64,000 nucleotides of DNA, taken from assembly GCF_004216715.1 (NCBI RefSeq), contig NZ_SGXG01000001.1, forward strand, positions 3,890,501-3,954,500, written 5' to 3'. The stretch's first letter is position 1. Every line of letters begins with the position of its first letter. The position numbers and the translations under genes were made by a program. Of this stretch, positions 56,431 through 64,000 are shown piece after piece. The DNA is from Cecembia calidifontis. GTDB taxonomy: Bacteria > Bacteroidota > Bacteroidia > Cytophagales > Cyclobacteriaceae. The notes below the pieces were generated by a model. That model was not told where the DNA came from, did no database searches, and saw only the letters and a list, made by a program, of their open reading frames with translations.

Positions 56431-57009
56431 ATGGAAAATGAAATAATTGTACAGATAAGCCAGAAAATAAAAAATATCCGGAAAGACAAAGGTTTTACTA
56501 TTCAGGATGTAGCAGAAAGGGCAGGTGTCACCAAAGGACTCATCTCGCAAATAGAAAACTCCAGAACCATACCTTCACTTTTGGTGCTTATTCAGATCAT
56601 CAAAGCCCTTGAAGTAGATCTCAATTTCTTTTTCAATGATATCAGCCTGGAAGGACGTGAAGCTCCCATAATGGTACTTAGAAAAGAAGAATACTCAAAA
56701 TTTGAAAAAGAGCCAGCCTCAGGGTATTCTTATGAGAGGATATTTACCAAAAAATTTAAGGATGTAGCAGTGGATTTTGTTATACTAGAAATCCAACCTG
56801 GTTCAGAAAGGGATTTTGTGACAACTGATGCCTTTGAATTCAAATATATCATCCAAGGAAGTGTCACCTACCTCTTCAAAGACCAATCCATTATATTAAA
56901 TGAAGGGGATTCCATGCTATTTGATGGTAGATTAGAACACAACCCGGTCAATGAGCATAAAATCCCCGTTAGAATGCTGGTCATCTATTTTTTTGAAAAT
57001 GCCGATTAA
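56431..57009 (+). CDS. XRE-family regulator with C-terminal cupin sensor
   Basis: 192 residues. An N-terminal helix-turn-helix (about 9-62: IRKDKGFTIQDVAERAGVTKGLISQIEN) and a C-terminal cupin (about 100-190: EFKYIIQGSVTYLFKDQS, LNEGDSMLFDGRLEHNPVN), an architecture in which the cupin binds a small ligand. It ends the plus-strand operon after the FAD gene, 42 bp away. I infer that it controls the locus in response to the substrate; the palindrome at 53158-53184 is a candidate site. Confidence 0.88.
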   Translation: MENEIIVQISQKIKNIRKDKGFTIQDVAERAGVTKGLISQIENSRTIPSLLVLIQIIKALEVDLNFFFNDISLEGREAPIMVLRKEEYSKFEKEPASGYSYERIFTKKFKDVAVDFVILEIQPGSERDFVTTDAFEFKYIIQGSVTYLFKDQSIILNEGDSMLFDGRLEHNPVNEHKIPVRMLVIYFFENAD

Positions 57010-57033
57010 AGCCGATTTTTTTTAGATCAGTCC

Positions 57034-57750
57034 TTAAGCCGGCATACTTGGCCTCACCTCAATTTTGCTTGGCAAGGTCCTTGGATGCATTTGCATCAGG
57101 TCCACCACCATTTGGCCCAGGTCTTCAATCTGGATTTTCCAGGCATCTTTTTCATTGGGAGTATGGTTATTGAAATAAGTGGCTACTGAACCGGGCATGA
57201 TGGTGGTACAGCGGATCCCGTATTTCCTCAAATCCAGCATGGCTGCTTGGGTAAAACCTGTTACCCCAAATTTGCTCGCATTATAAGCTGAACCTTTGGC
57301 AAAAAAATTGGTACCCGCCAGACTGGAAATCGAAATGAAAAAACCCTGACTGGCTTTCAAGGCCTCAATAGATGCCTTAATGCTGTAGAACACCCCCGTA
57401 AGGTTGGTATCAATCGTTTCATGCCATTGGGCAAGTGTCAAATCCTCAATAGGTGCAAAATGACCTATTCCGGCATTAGCTACCAACAGATCCAACCTGC
57501 CCCACTCATCCATAACCTGCTTCACCGCTGCTTCCTGGGAAGTATAATCCCGTACATCTGCTTCAATGGCCATAGCTTTTCCTTTACCAATTTTATTCAT
57601 TTCATCCGTGGCTTCCTTTGCAGCAGCCAAAGACCTACTGGTGATGGCTACACGCATTCCTTCTGCTACCAACGCTGCAGCAATTCCGTACCCTATTCCT
57701 TTGGACCCGCCTGTAATCAGCGCGGTCTTATTTTCTAAATTCTGACGCAT
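57034..57750 (-). CDS. Short-chain dehydrogenase/reductase (SDR), NAD(P)-dependent
   Basis: 238 residues, classical SDR. Cofactor motif TGGSKGIGYGIA (about 14-25), structural NAG in VANAGIG, and catalytic Ser and Tyr-x-x-x-Lys in SISSLAGTNFFAKGSAYNASKFG. Because of Ser-Arg-rich residues after the second strand (ITSRSLAA), NADP(H) is more likely than NAD(H). It reduces or oxidises a small carbonyl or alcohol; the substrate is unknown. It is convergent with the XRE-cupin gene (25-bp gap) and could act downstream of an aldehyde released by the phosphonate locus, but that is guesswork. Confidence 0.9.
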   Translation of the reverse strand: MRQNLENKTALITGGSKGIGYGIAAALVAEGMRVAITSRSLAAAKEATDEMNKIGKGKAMAIEADVRDYTSQEAAVKQVMDEWGRLDLLVANAGIGHFAPIEDLTLAQWHETIDTNLTGVFYSIKASIEALKASQGFFISISSLAGTNFFAKGSAYNASKFGVTGFTQAAMLDLRKYGIRCTTIMPGSVATYFNNHTPNEKDAWKIQIEDLGQMVVDLMQMHPRTLPSKIEVRPSMPA

Positions 57751-57861
57751 AAATATTTTGGATTTTCATAAAACATATGGGAATAACCTCCAATCCGCGA
57801 AATGGGTTCAGTGGAGTTTATTCCTATGACCTAATCTCCACATTTTCATCTAAAAATAAAA

Positions 57862-57881
57862 GCCCTCTTTCTTAGGAGGGC
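57862..57881 (-). terminator. Terminator downstream of the DUF819 gene
   Basis: Stem GCCCTC / GAGGGC with an 8-nt loop. Read on the minus strand it is followed by a T-rich run (TTTTATTTTT). It lies 38 bp after the DUF819 stop, so it should end that transcript and insulate the SDR gene. Confidence 0.75.
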
Positions 57882-57918
57882 CTGATTGCGTAAGTAGAGG
57901 TACATTAATACCTTTTCA

Positions 57919-59172
57919 TCACATATTATGCACCAACTGCAACAAGAGCCCACAGAGATAGGCTCCGTAAGTTCCCACCGCATAACCAAGAACCGCCATC
58001 AATACCCCAACAGGCGCCAGAGAGGGGTTAAAGGCAGAAGCCACAATGGGCGCTGAAGCTGCTCCGCCTACATTGGCCTGTGAGCCCACCGCCACAAAGA
58101 AGAAGGGTGCTTTGATCAGGTAAGCCACCAATAACATAATCAGCACATGGAAAACCATCCAGAAAATACCGATCAGAAAGAAAATTGGATTATCCAAAAC
58201 AGCCATTAAGTCCATTTGCATACCGATTGTCGCTACCAGTACATAGAGGAGAACTGAACCCAAACGGGAAGCACCGGCTCCCTCTAATTCCCTTGCTTTG
58301 GTAAAAGACAACAATAATCCACCTGTAGTAGCTACTACGACAATCCAGAAAAATGTGGAATCCAAGGAATATTGGCTTAAAGCAGGATAATTTTGACCTA
58401 TATAAGGCGCAAGGTAATCTGCTACAAGATGGGATAATCCAGTCAACGCAAAGCCTATCCCAAAAATCTTCATGGTATCCGAAAGGCTGGGCACTTTGAG
58501 TATGCTTTCGCGGTACTTTTCCACCTTTTCCTGAAGTTCATGAATGGCTGAGCTATCGGCTTTGAAAATCTGATCTATCCTTCCTGGCTTGGCAGCCCAA
58601 TACAGCAAAACAGCCATCCAAACATTGGCAACCAATACATCTACGGCGATCATCTGTGAAAACAAGGTCGGGCTGGCACCAAAAACTTCCAGCATGGCCG
58701 TCTGATTGGCTCCTCCACCGATCCAACTTCCTGCAATGGTGGCCAGGCCCCTCCATATTTCATCCGGTCCTACTCCTCCCAAAATAGAGGGACTAATGAA
58801 AGAAACCACCAATAAAGCCAAAGGACCACCAATGATAATACCTACTGAGCCAGCCAAAAACATGATCAAAGCTTTGGGACCCAATTTCAATATCCCTTTG
58901 AAATCTATGCTCAAGGTCAGCAAAACCAAAGATGCCGGCAATAAATAGCGGGAAGCAACCTTATACAGACTGGACATTTCACCGGAAATTACACCAAAGG
59001 AGTTGAGAACAGCCGGAATAAAATAACAGAGCAAAATGGAAGGAATCACCCGGTAGAATTTTTTCCAAAATGTCTGAGAACTTGATGATGTGGCAAATAC
59101 AAAAGCCAAAACAGTCATCAATATTCCAAATACAACGGCATCGTTGGTGATTAACGGGACATTTTCCTGCAT
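57919..59172 (-). CDS. DUF819 family integral membrane protein
   Basis: 417 residues with about 11-12 membrane helices. GSWIGGGANQTAMLEVFGASPTLFSQMIAVD and FVAVGSQANVGGAASAPIVASAF are the two repeated glycine/asparagine-rich motifs of the DUF819 family, which hints at an inverted-repeat transporter. The substrate is unknown. It stands alone between the SDR gene and the Nudix/lipoprotein pair with its own terminator. Confidence 0.88.
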   Translation of the reverse strand: MQENVPLITNDAVVFGILMTVLAFVFATSSSSQTFWKKFYRVIPSILLCYFIPAVLNSFGVISGEMSSLYKVASRYLLPASLVLLTLSIDFKGILKLGPKALIMFLAGSVGIIIGGPLALLVVSFISPSILGGVGPDEIWRGLATIAGSWIGGGANQTAMLEVFGASPTLFSQMIAVDVLVANVWMAVLLYWAAKPGRIDQIFKADSSAIHELQEKVEKYRESILKVPSLSDTMKIFGIGFALTGLSHLVADYLAPYIGQNYPALSQYSLDSTFFWIVVVATTGGLLLSFTKARELEGAGASRLGSVLLYVLVATIGMQMDLMAVLDNPIFFLIGIFWMVFHVLIMLLVAYLIKAPFFFVAVGSQANVGGAASAPIVASAFNPSLAPVGVLMAVLGYAVGTYGAYLCGLLLQLVHNM

Positions 59173-59218
59173 GAAGTATATCTTTTTTTTACAACAATAA
59201 GCACAAAGGCCTAAAAAA

Positions 59219-59860
59219 TCAAAAATCCAGTTTTTCCCAGAGGTAGGTAAACTCTCCCAACATCATGGCTGTGGCCCCCCAAACCATCTCAGATTCAATG
59301 TCAAAATATGGAGCCTGTAGCCGATAGCCTCCACTCCCTTGTATCATTCCGGTTTTTCGAACGGATTTGTCTAAAAGCGTCCCTACGGGGCAATTGATTA
59401 TCCTTACCACTTCCTCCGGGTCAGGATTGAATTCGGGTTGCTCCAAAGTAAATCCCACAAATGGAGAAACCATAAAATTGCTTGGCGGAATATACAGGTC
59501 AGACAATTTGCCTAACAACTGGATTTTGCTGGCATCCACTCCGATTTCCTCTTCAGTTTCTCTTAGGGCAGTCACCGAAAGGTCAGCATCTGATTCCTCC
59601 ATTTTTCCTCCCGGAAAAGCAATCTGTCCACTGTGGACTCCGGGATAGGTAGGTCTCTTGATAAACGGCACAAAAGCTTGCTTCTGCATGTCAGGGTAAA
59701 AAAGCATCAATACAGCGCCTTTTCTGTAATCTGTTCTGATACTTTGGATAAACCGCTCTTCATCCACAGGCAGCGGTGCCATGGTGATCTGCCCTTCCCT
59801 ACCCGGTAAAGGTTCCTTTAATGCTTTTTCAAGCTTCCTGATCAGCTTATCAAATTCCAT
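59219..59860 (-). CDS. CoA-pyrophosphatase-type Nudix hydrolase (NudL-like)
   Basis: 213 residues from the ATG at 59860; a TTG one codon upstream is not needed. An intact Nudix box is present at about 85-107: GGKMEESDADLSVTALRETEEEIG matches G-x5-E-x7-RE-x2-EE-x-G. The preceding PTYPGVHSGQIAFPGG is the CoA-pyrophosphatase (YeaB/NudL) signature. It cleaves CoA-like diphosphates in the cytoplasm. The start codon overlaps the stop of the lipoprotein gene (TGATG), so the two are translationally coupled. Confidence 0.92.
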   Translation of the reverse strand: MEFDKLIRKLEKALKEPLPGREGQITMAPLPVDEERFIQSIRTDYRKGAVLMLFYPDMQKQAFVPFIKRPTYPGVHSGQIAFPGGKMEESDADLSVTALRETEEEIGVDASKIQLLGKLSDLYIPPSNFMVSPFVGFTLEQPEFNPDPEEVVRIINCPVGTLLDKSVRKTGMIQGSGGYRLQAPYFDIESEMVWGATAMMLGEFTYLWEKLDF

Positions 59861-60522
59861 CAAAAATCTATATTGCGCAGTTTCGATATTAAATACCCCT
59901 GCTTCTCAAATTTTGTTGTGATTATCGGGTGTTTAAAAATTGAATACTGTTTTTTTTCCACATCAATCAGCCATAATTTTGGGCTGATGCCTTCTTCTTC
60001 CTCAAAATAACCGGCTACCAAAAGTTTATCAGGACTAACCCAGACCGCTTCTTCAAACCCGCCTGATGGTCCCATAAACAATAACCTTTCACGCATGCCA
60101 TTTTCTTTGAAAAATATCACTTCGGAATCAGGTTGAAATCCCGGTTTGCCTTCGGCTGGTACAAAGACTTTGTAACTGTAAATGTCAACCACACCTTTTC
60201 CTTCCGGATTTGGAAGAAGGTAAGGGTAAAATGGATTGCCCGGAATGATGGGGTTTTCTTCCGGCCATTCAAGCTCTTCAAATGATTCTCTTCTTTCTAA
60301 TGAAAAAGCCGAAAGGTTGAAATCAGGATTATTTTCTTTCCAGTAATTGGACCATGTCTTGATCTGCTGTAATCCACTTTCTATCAAAATCCGCTCCTCC
60401 AATAGTTCATCCTTCTGACCCTCTGATAGGGTCTCTTGTGAGCTCTTTTCAGAAGAACAGGACCAGATCAACAAGATCATAAACAAGAAGGCGTAAATAG
60501 GACTGGGTTTGATCATTTTCAT
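59860..60522 (-). CDS. Hypothetical lipoprotein, operon partner of the Nudix gene
   Basis: 220 residues. Signal peptide with lipobox Cys22 (LIWSC) followed by SSEKSSQE, so it is a lipoprotein. Nothing in the remaining 190 residues is a motif I recognise; there is a WPEENPIIPGNPFYPYLLPNPEGKG stretch and many aromatic residues. It is co-transcribed with the Nudix gene (TGATG overlap). The function is unknown. Confidence 0.65.
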   Translation of the reverse strand: MKMIKPSPIYAFLFMILLIWSCSSEKSSQETLSEGQKDELLEERILIESGLQQIKTWSNYWKENNPDFNLSAFSLERRESFEELEWPEENPIIPGNPFYPYLLPNPEGKGVVDIYSYKVFVPAEGKPGFQPDSEVIFFKENGMRERLLFMGPSGGFEEAVWVSPDKLLVAGYFEEEEGISPKLWLIDVEKKQYSIFKHPIITTKFEKQGYLISKLRNIDF

Positions 60523-60565
60523 GGAGAAAAAGAATTCGAATGAAGCACAAAATGCTGAAAAAACA

Positions 60566-60596
60566 AAAAAGGCCGAAACATTGTTTCAGCCTTTTT
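60566..60596. terminator. Hairpin with T5 in the aceK/lipoprotein intergenic region
   Basis: 14-nt arms (AAAAAGGCCGAAAC and GTTTCAGCCTTTTT, one mismatch) with a 3-nt loop. It lies in the gap between the two divergent genes and could end transcription in both directions or mark a leader; the gap 60597-60877 otherwise holds the aceK promoter region. Confidence 0.55.
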
Positions 60597-60877
60597 CATC
60601 TCTCAAACCTATTAAACCTATTGTAGATATTCAGTGATTGAATAACATGCACGAAAGGTATAAAATGTTTTGATATTGTCCAAACAATCGATTGCGAAAA
60701 TTTTATTTTGTTGGAAACAAAAGGGCCTAAAACATCCTTTTTGATTGTTTTTCAGAGATCCTCTCACTGCAAACTCTTAAAATTTCACGGTTTTTCTCCT
60801 AAAAAATGTAGTGGAAAAGCAGCTTTTTGTATTGGTCCAAAAACGCAATACCTTTATATTCAGTTTCAAACAATTTT

Positions 60878-62611
60878 ATGTCTGTGAATCAGCTTCTCGT
60901 CGAAAAAACCTCAAAACTGCTAATTGGCGGTTTTGAAAATTACTTCCGCAACTTCAAAGAACTTACCTCCTATGCACCTAATCACTTCAGAGAGCGGAAT
61001 TGGCGGGCGATGAAAGACAACCATAGGAAAAGACTCATGCTTTATAAGGATCAGGTTTTTGCCACCAAGTCCATCCTTCAGGAATTGCTCCATGAAAAAA
61101 CAGCAGACTTTGATTTTTGGAAAGAAACAAAACAAGCTTATATAATTGATACCAAAAACCGGAAAGACAAAGAACTGGTTGAAACCTTTTTCAACTCAGT
61201 CATCCGGAAATTATACCCGGGTTTGGCCATCAATGAAGACCTGATGTTTGTCCACGAAGGCTTTAACTCTTGTGAAATTTATCCCAATGACAATCTTTAC
61301 TTCAGTTACCCCTCCAATTGGGGATTACAAAAAATCATTCGTTCAATCATCAGTGATTTTGATTTTCATGCCCCTTACCTGAACAGAGAGGCTGACATTC
61401 AGTTTTTGGTAAAAGCCGTAAGGGAAGTAATCCTGTCCCGCTATACGCCATCAGCGGATACCGTCACGCAGGTACTCAAATCTGTATTTTACAGAAATAA
61501 GGCGGCATATCTTATCGGAAGGACTTACGTGGGTGGCAAATGGATGCCATTTATTATCCCCTTTTTACATGGCCCTCATGGGGTATATGTGGACACTTTG
61601 ATATTTGATCCAAAAATCATGGCCCATTTGTTCAGCTTCACCCGTTCTTATTTCATGGTGGATGTGGAAATCCCCTTTCAAATGGTGGCCTTTTTGAACT
61701 CTGTCATTACCCATAAGCAAGTGCATGAACTTTATAATGCCATCGGCTTCAATAAACATGGAAAGACGGAATTTTACAGGGATTTCCTGAACCATTTGGG
61801 TCAAAGCAATGACCAATTTGTAATCGCAGAGGGTATCAAAGGAATGGTTATGACGGTATTTACGCTGCCTTCTTATAATATCGTCTTCAAAATGATCAAA
61901 GATTATTTTGATCCCCCAAAAACCATGACCCGACAGGAAGTCAGAAACAAATACAAAATGGTAGGAATGCACGACCGGGTCGGGAGAATGGCTGATACCC
62001 ATGAATTTGAAGAATTTCACCTTCCCCTGGAGAGGATTCATCCCGAGTTGATGCAGGAGTTGAGGGCTACAGTAAACTCACATTTGGAAATAAGAAATAA
62101 TGAACTCATTATCAAACATCTATATACCGAAAGAAAAATGATTCCTTTAAACATTTACCTGGAGGAATGCAGCTTAGAAGATGCTAAATCTGCCGTAGAA
62201 GAGTACGGAGATGCCATCCTCCAACTGGCCAAAGCCAATATTTTCCCAGGGGACATGATGACCAAAAATTTTGGAGTTACACGACAGAAGAGGATTGTTT
62301 TTTATGACTACGATGAAATTGAATTCCTGACAGATATGAATTTCCGCTGGAAACCTAAGCCTGAAACTTTTGAGCAGATTTATGCATCAGAGCCTTGGTA
62401 TGATATCAAGCCCAATGATGTTTTCCCAGAAGATTTTAAAAAGTTCATGATCGGCCGTCAGGATGTCAAACCTCATTTTTTCAATTACCATCAAAATCTG
62501 TTTAATCCTGATTATTGGAATGCTATCCAAGACAGAATCAAGAAAGGGGAATGGATCCATGCACTCCCCTATCCCAACCATATCAGGTTCAGGCCTGATG
62601 AAGAAGTTTAA
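60878..62611 (+). CDS. aceK: Bifunctional isocitrate dehydrogenase kinase/phosphatase
   Basis: 577 residues from the ATG at 60878; the longer frame adds no homology. AceK switches isocitrate dehydrogenase between active and phosphorylated forms, moving carbon to the glyoxylate shunt. Family motifs are all present: GMVMTVFTLPSYNIVFKMIKD (ATP-binding lysine), HDRVGRMADTHEFEEF, NFGVTRQKRIVFYDYDEI and PGDMMTKNFG. The length equals that of the E. coli enzyme. No icd, aceA or aceB is near. AceK is much better known from Proteobacteria, so its presence here is notable. Confidence 0.95.
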   Translation: MSVNQLLVEKTSKLLIGGFENYFRNFKELTSYAPNHFRERNWRAMKDNHRKRLMLYKDQVFATKSILQELLHEKTADFDFWKETKQAYIIDTKNRKDKELVETFFNSVIRKLYPGLAINEDLMFVHEGFNSCEIYPNDNLYFSYPSNWGLQKIIRSIISDFDFHAPYLNREADIQFLVKAVREVILSRYTPSADTVTQVLKSVFYRNKAAYLIGRTYVGGKWMPFIIPFLHGPHGVYVDTLIFDPKIMAHLFSFTRSYFMVDVEIPFQMVAFLNSVITHKQVHELYNAIGFNKHGKTEFYRDFLNHLGQSNDQFVIAEGIKGMVMTVFTLPSYNIVFKMIKDYFDPPKTMTRQEVRNKYKMVGMHDRVGRMADTHEFEEFHLPLERIHPELMQELRATVNSHLEIRNNELIIKHLYTERKMIPLNIYLEECSLEDAKSAVEEYGDAILQLAKANIFPGDMMTKNFGVTRQKRIVFYDYDEIEFLTDMNFRWKPKPETFEQIYASEPWYDIKPNDVFPEDFKKFMIGRQDVKPHFFNYHQNLFNPDYWNAIQDRIKKGEWIHALPYPNHIRFRPDEEV

Positions 62612-62628
62612 TCGATGAGAAGCATTGC

Positions 62629-64000
62629 CTACAAATTTCCCTTATTGATCTCATCCACTGCGTAATTGGCAGCCCTTGCAGTAATGGCCATATAGGTCAA
62701 TGAGGGATTTTGGGTAGCCGTGGAAGTCATACATGCCCCATCAGTTACGAAAACATTTTTGCAATGGTGCAATTGGTTCCACTTGTTAAGCAGCGAAGTT
62801 TTGGGATCATGGCCCATCCTTACCCCTCCCATTTCATGGATATCCGATCCCGGAGCGGACCCGGAGTCCCTGGCATTGATTTCTGTAAATCCGGCTTTTT
62901 CAAACATCTCGGTCATCTGCTCCATATAATCTTTGACCATCTTATCATCGTTTTCCGTCCAATCACAGGAAAGTACCAACTGGGGAATCCCGTATTTATC
63001 TTTGAGTGCTTCATGAAGCCTCACATGATTGCTCTCAATGGGAATCACTTCCCCCTGCATCCAACCGGATACCCACCAATGCCCCAATTTCCGGTCAAAC
63101 AGATTCCGCTTCAATTCCTCTCCAATTCCGGCACGGGAGAATTGTACGGCTCTTGCAGATGAACCAAATCCAACTGCATACCCTCTTAGGAAATCGGTTT
63201 CTTGGCGATATAGATTACGGAATCGGGGAATATAACTGTGGCTGGGGTTTTTACCGGTACTCATTTTATCCGGAAACTGCTCGCTTCTCCCAGAAATCTG
63301 CCCCCTGTAATTGTGCCAGGATATATATTTTCCCAAAAGACCATTATCGTTCCCCAGCCCATTTGGAAACCGGGATGAGGTAGAGTTCAACAAGATTAAA
63401 TTAGAGTTCAGTGCTGAAGCATTGACAAAAATAATCCTCGCAAAATACTCATAGGTCTGATTATCGATGGCATCTATGATCTTCACACCTACTGCTTTGC
63501 CTTTTTCTTCATCATAAATAATGGAATGGACCACCGCATGTGGTCTCAGTGTCATATTCCCTGTCCTTTCTGCCCAGGGCAAAGTCGAGGCATTGGCACT
63601 GAAGTAGCCTCCAAAAGGGCATCCTCTATTGCAGAGATTTCTGTTTTGGCACTTTGCCCTGCCCTGCTGCAAGTGGATTTCCTGCGGTTCAGTGACATGG
63701 GCACATCGCCCATGGATCAAATGTCTGTCTTTGTAATTGGCAGCAATTACCTTTTGAAAATGTCGCTCCACACAGCTCAGGTCAAAAGGCCTTAAAAACT
63801 CTCCATCCGGCAATTGGGGAAGTCCATCGTAATTTCCTGCAATCCCGGAAAATTTCTCTACATGACTGTACCAGGGTGCCAAATCCTCATAACGGATGGG
63901 CCAATCTACCGCATAACCATCCCTTGCCGGGCCTTCAAAGTCCAGATTGGACCACCTTTGGGTCTGTCTGGCCCAAAGTAGGGATTTACCTCCTACCTGG
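62629..64000 (-). CDS. GMC-family FAD oxidoreductase (start beyond window end)
   Basis: The frame runs from the stop at 62629 to the last base; about 456 residues are visible and the FAD-binding start is missing. GGKSLLWARQTQRWS is close to the visible start and the usual QNRNLCNRGCPFGGYFSANA lies near its middle. The C-terminal FAD and active-site block is GVRMGHDPKTSLLNKWNQLHHCKNVFVTDGACM, then STATQNPSLTYMAITAR. Such enzymes oxidise sugars, sugar alcohols or glycosides, often with a small partner subunit that may be beyond the window. It is convergent with aceK. Confidence 0.88.
   Translation of the reverse strand, partial: QVGGKSLLWARQTQRWSNLDFEGPARDGYAVDWPIRYEDLAPWYSHVEKFSGIAGNYDGLPQLPDGEFLRPFDLSCVERHFQKVIAANYKDRHLIHGRCAHVTEPQEIHLQQGRAKCQNRNLCNRGCPFGGYFSANASTLPWAERTGNMTLRPHAVVHSIIYDEEKGKAVGVKIIDAIDNQTYEYFARIIFVNASALNSNLILLNSTSSRFPNGLGNDNGLLGKYISWHNYRGQISGRSEQFPDKMSTGKNPSHSYIPRFRNLYRQETDFLRGYAVGFGSSARAVQFSRAGIGEELKRNLFDRKLGHWWVSGWMQGEVIPIESNHVRLHEALKDKYGIPQLVLSCDWTENDDKMVKDYMEQMTEMFEKAGFTEINARDSGSAPGSDIHEMGGVRMGHDPKTSLLNKWNQLHHCKNVFVTDGACMTSTATQNPSLTYMAITARAANYAVDEINKGNL

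Noticed and set aside
1..64000. CRISPR array, tRNA or rRNA genes
   Set aside because: No regularly spaced repeats and no tRNA or rRNA sequence were recognised by eye.

Overview
The window looks like chromosomal DNA of a Bacteroidota bacterium, probably Cytophagales and possibly Cyclobacteriaceae. The signs are three SusC/SusD outer-membrane pairs, surface lipoproteins with acidic residues right after the lipobox cysteine, a Nudix-type arabinose regulator, DUF4221 and DUF5690 proteins, AT-rich spacers and no Shine-Dalgarno pattern. The placement is inferred from gene content only; no rRNA or tRNA gene was seen.

Region 1 (470-20945, minus strand) is a xylan utilisation locus. It reads susC-susD-susC-susD-surface lipoprotein-degenerate GH10/CBM protein, a terminator-like hairpin, then GH10, two GH43, GH10 and a CE1-type esterase. 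The order of the first six genes matches the xus cluster known from Prevotella and Bacteroides. The esterase carries a frameshift, and the GH10/CBM protein lacks both catalytic glutamates. An IS30 element (21830-22927) lies upstream, and no xylan regulator is visible.

Region 2 (22970-35386) is a nearly complete L-arabinose pathway: GH51 arabinofuranosidase, araB, araD and a mutarotase on the minus strand; an AraR-like regulator, a sodium/solute symporter and araA on the plus strand; then a convergent split-transketolase operon with a HAD phosphatase. With region 1 it forms an arabinoxylan-to-pentose-phosphate island.

Region 3 (35673-42714) holds an ECF sigma factor, a glyoxalase-fold protein, a DUF4221 lipoprotein, an exported isoaspartyl methyltransferase, a first IS1380-type element, a secreted nuclease and a potassium channel with RCK domains.

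Region 4 (43079-57009) is the most unusual part. A SusC/SusD pair is followed by two extracytoplasmic phosphatase genes, both broken (one by a second IS1380 copy, one by an in-frame stop). Next come a PhnZ/TmpB-like HD-domain oxygenase, a PhnX-like HAD hydrolase with the Schiff-base lysine position conserved, a DUF5690 transporter, a phosphonate-type FAD oxidoreductase and an XRE-cupin regulator. I read it as an organophosphorus/phosphonate acquisition and catabolism locus coupled to a SusCD importer, with its outer phosphatase step decaying.

Region 5 (57034-64000) has a short-chain dehydrogenase, a DUF819 membrane protein, a CoA-pyrophosphatase-type Nudix enzyme with a lipoprotein, an AceK isocitrate dehydrogenase kinase/phosphatase, and a GMC oxidoreductase cut by the window end.
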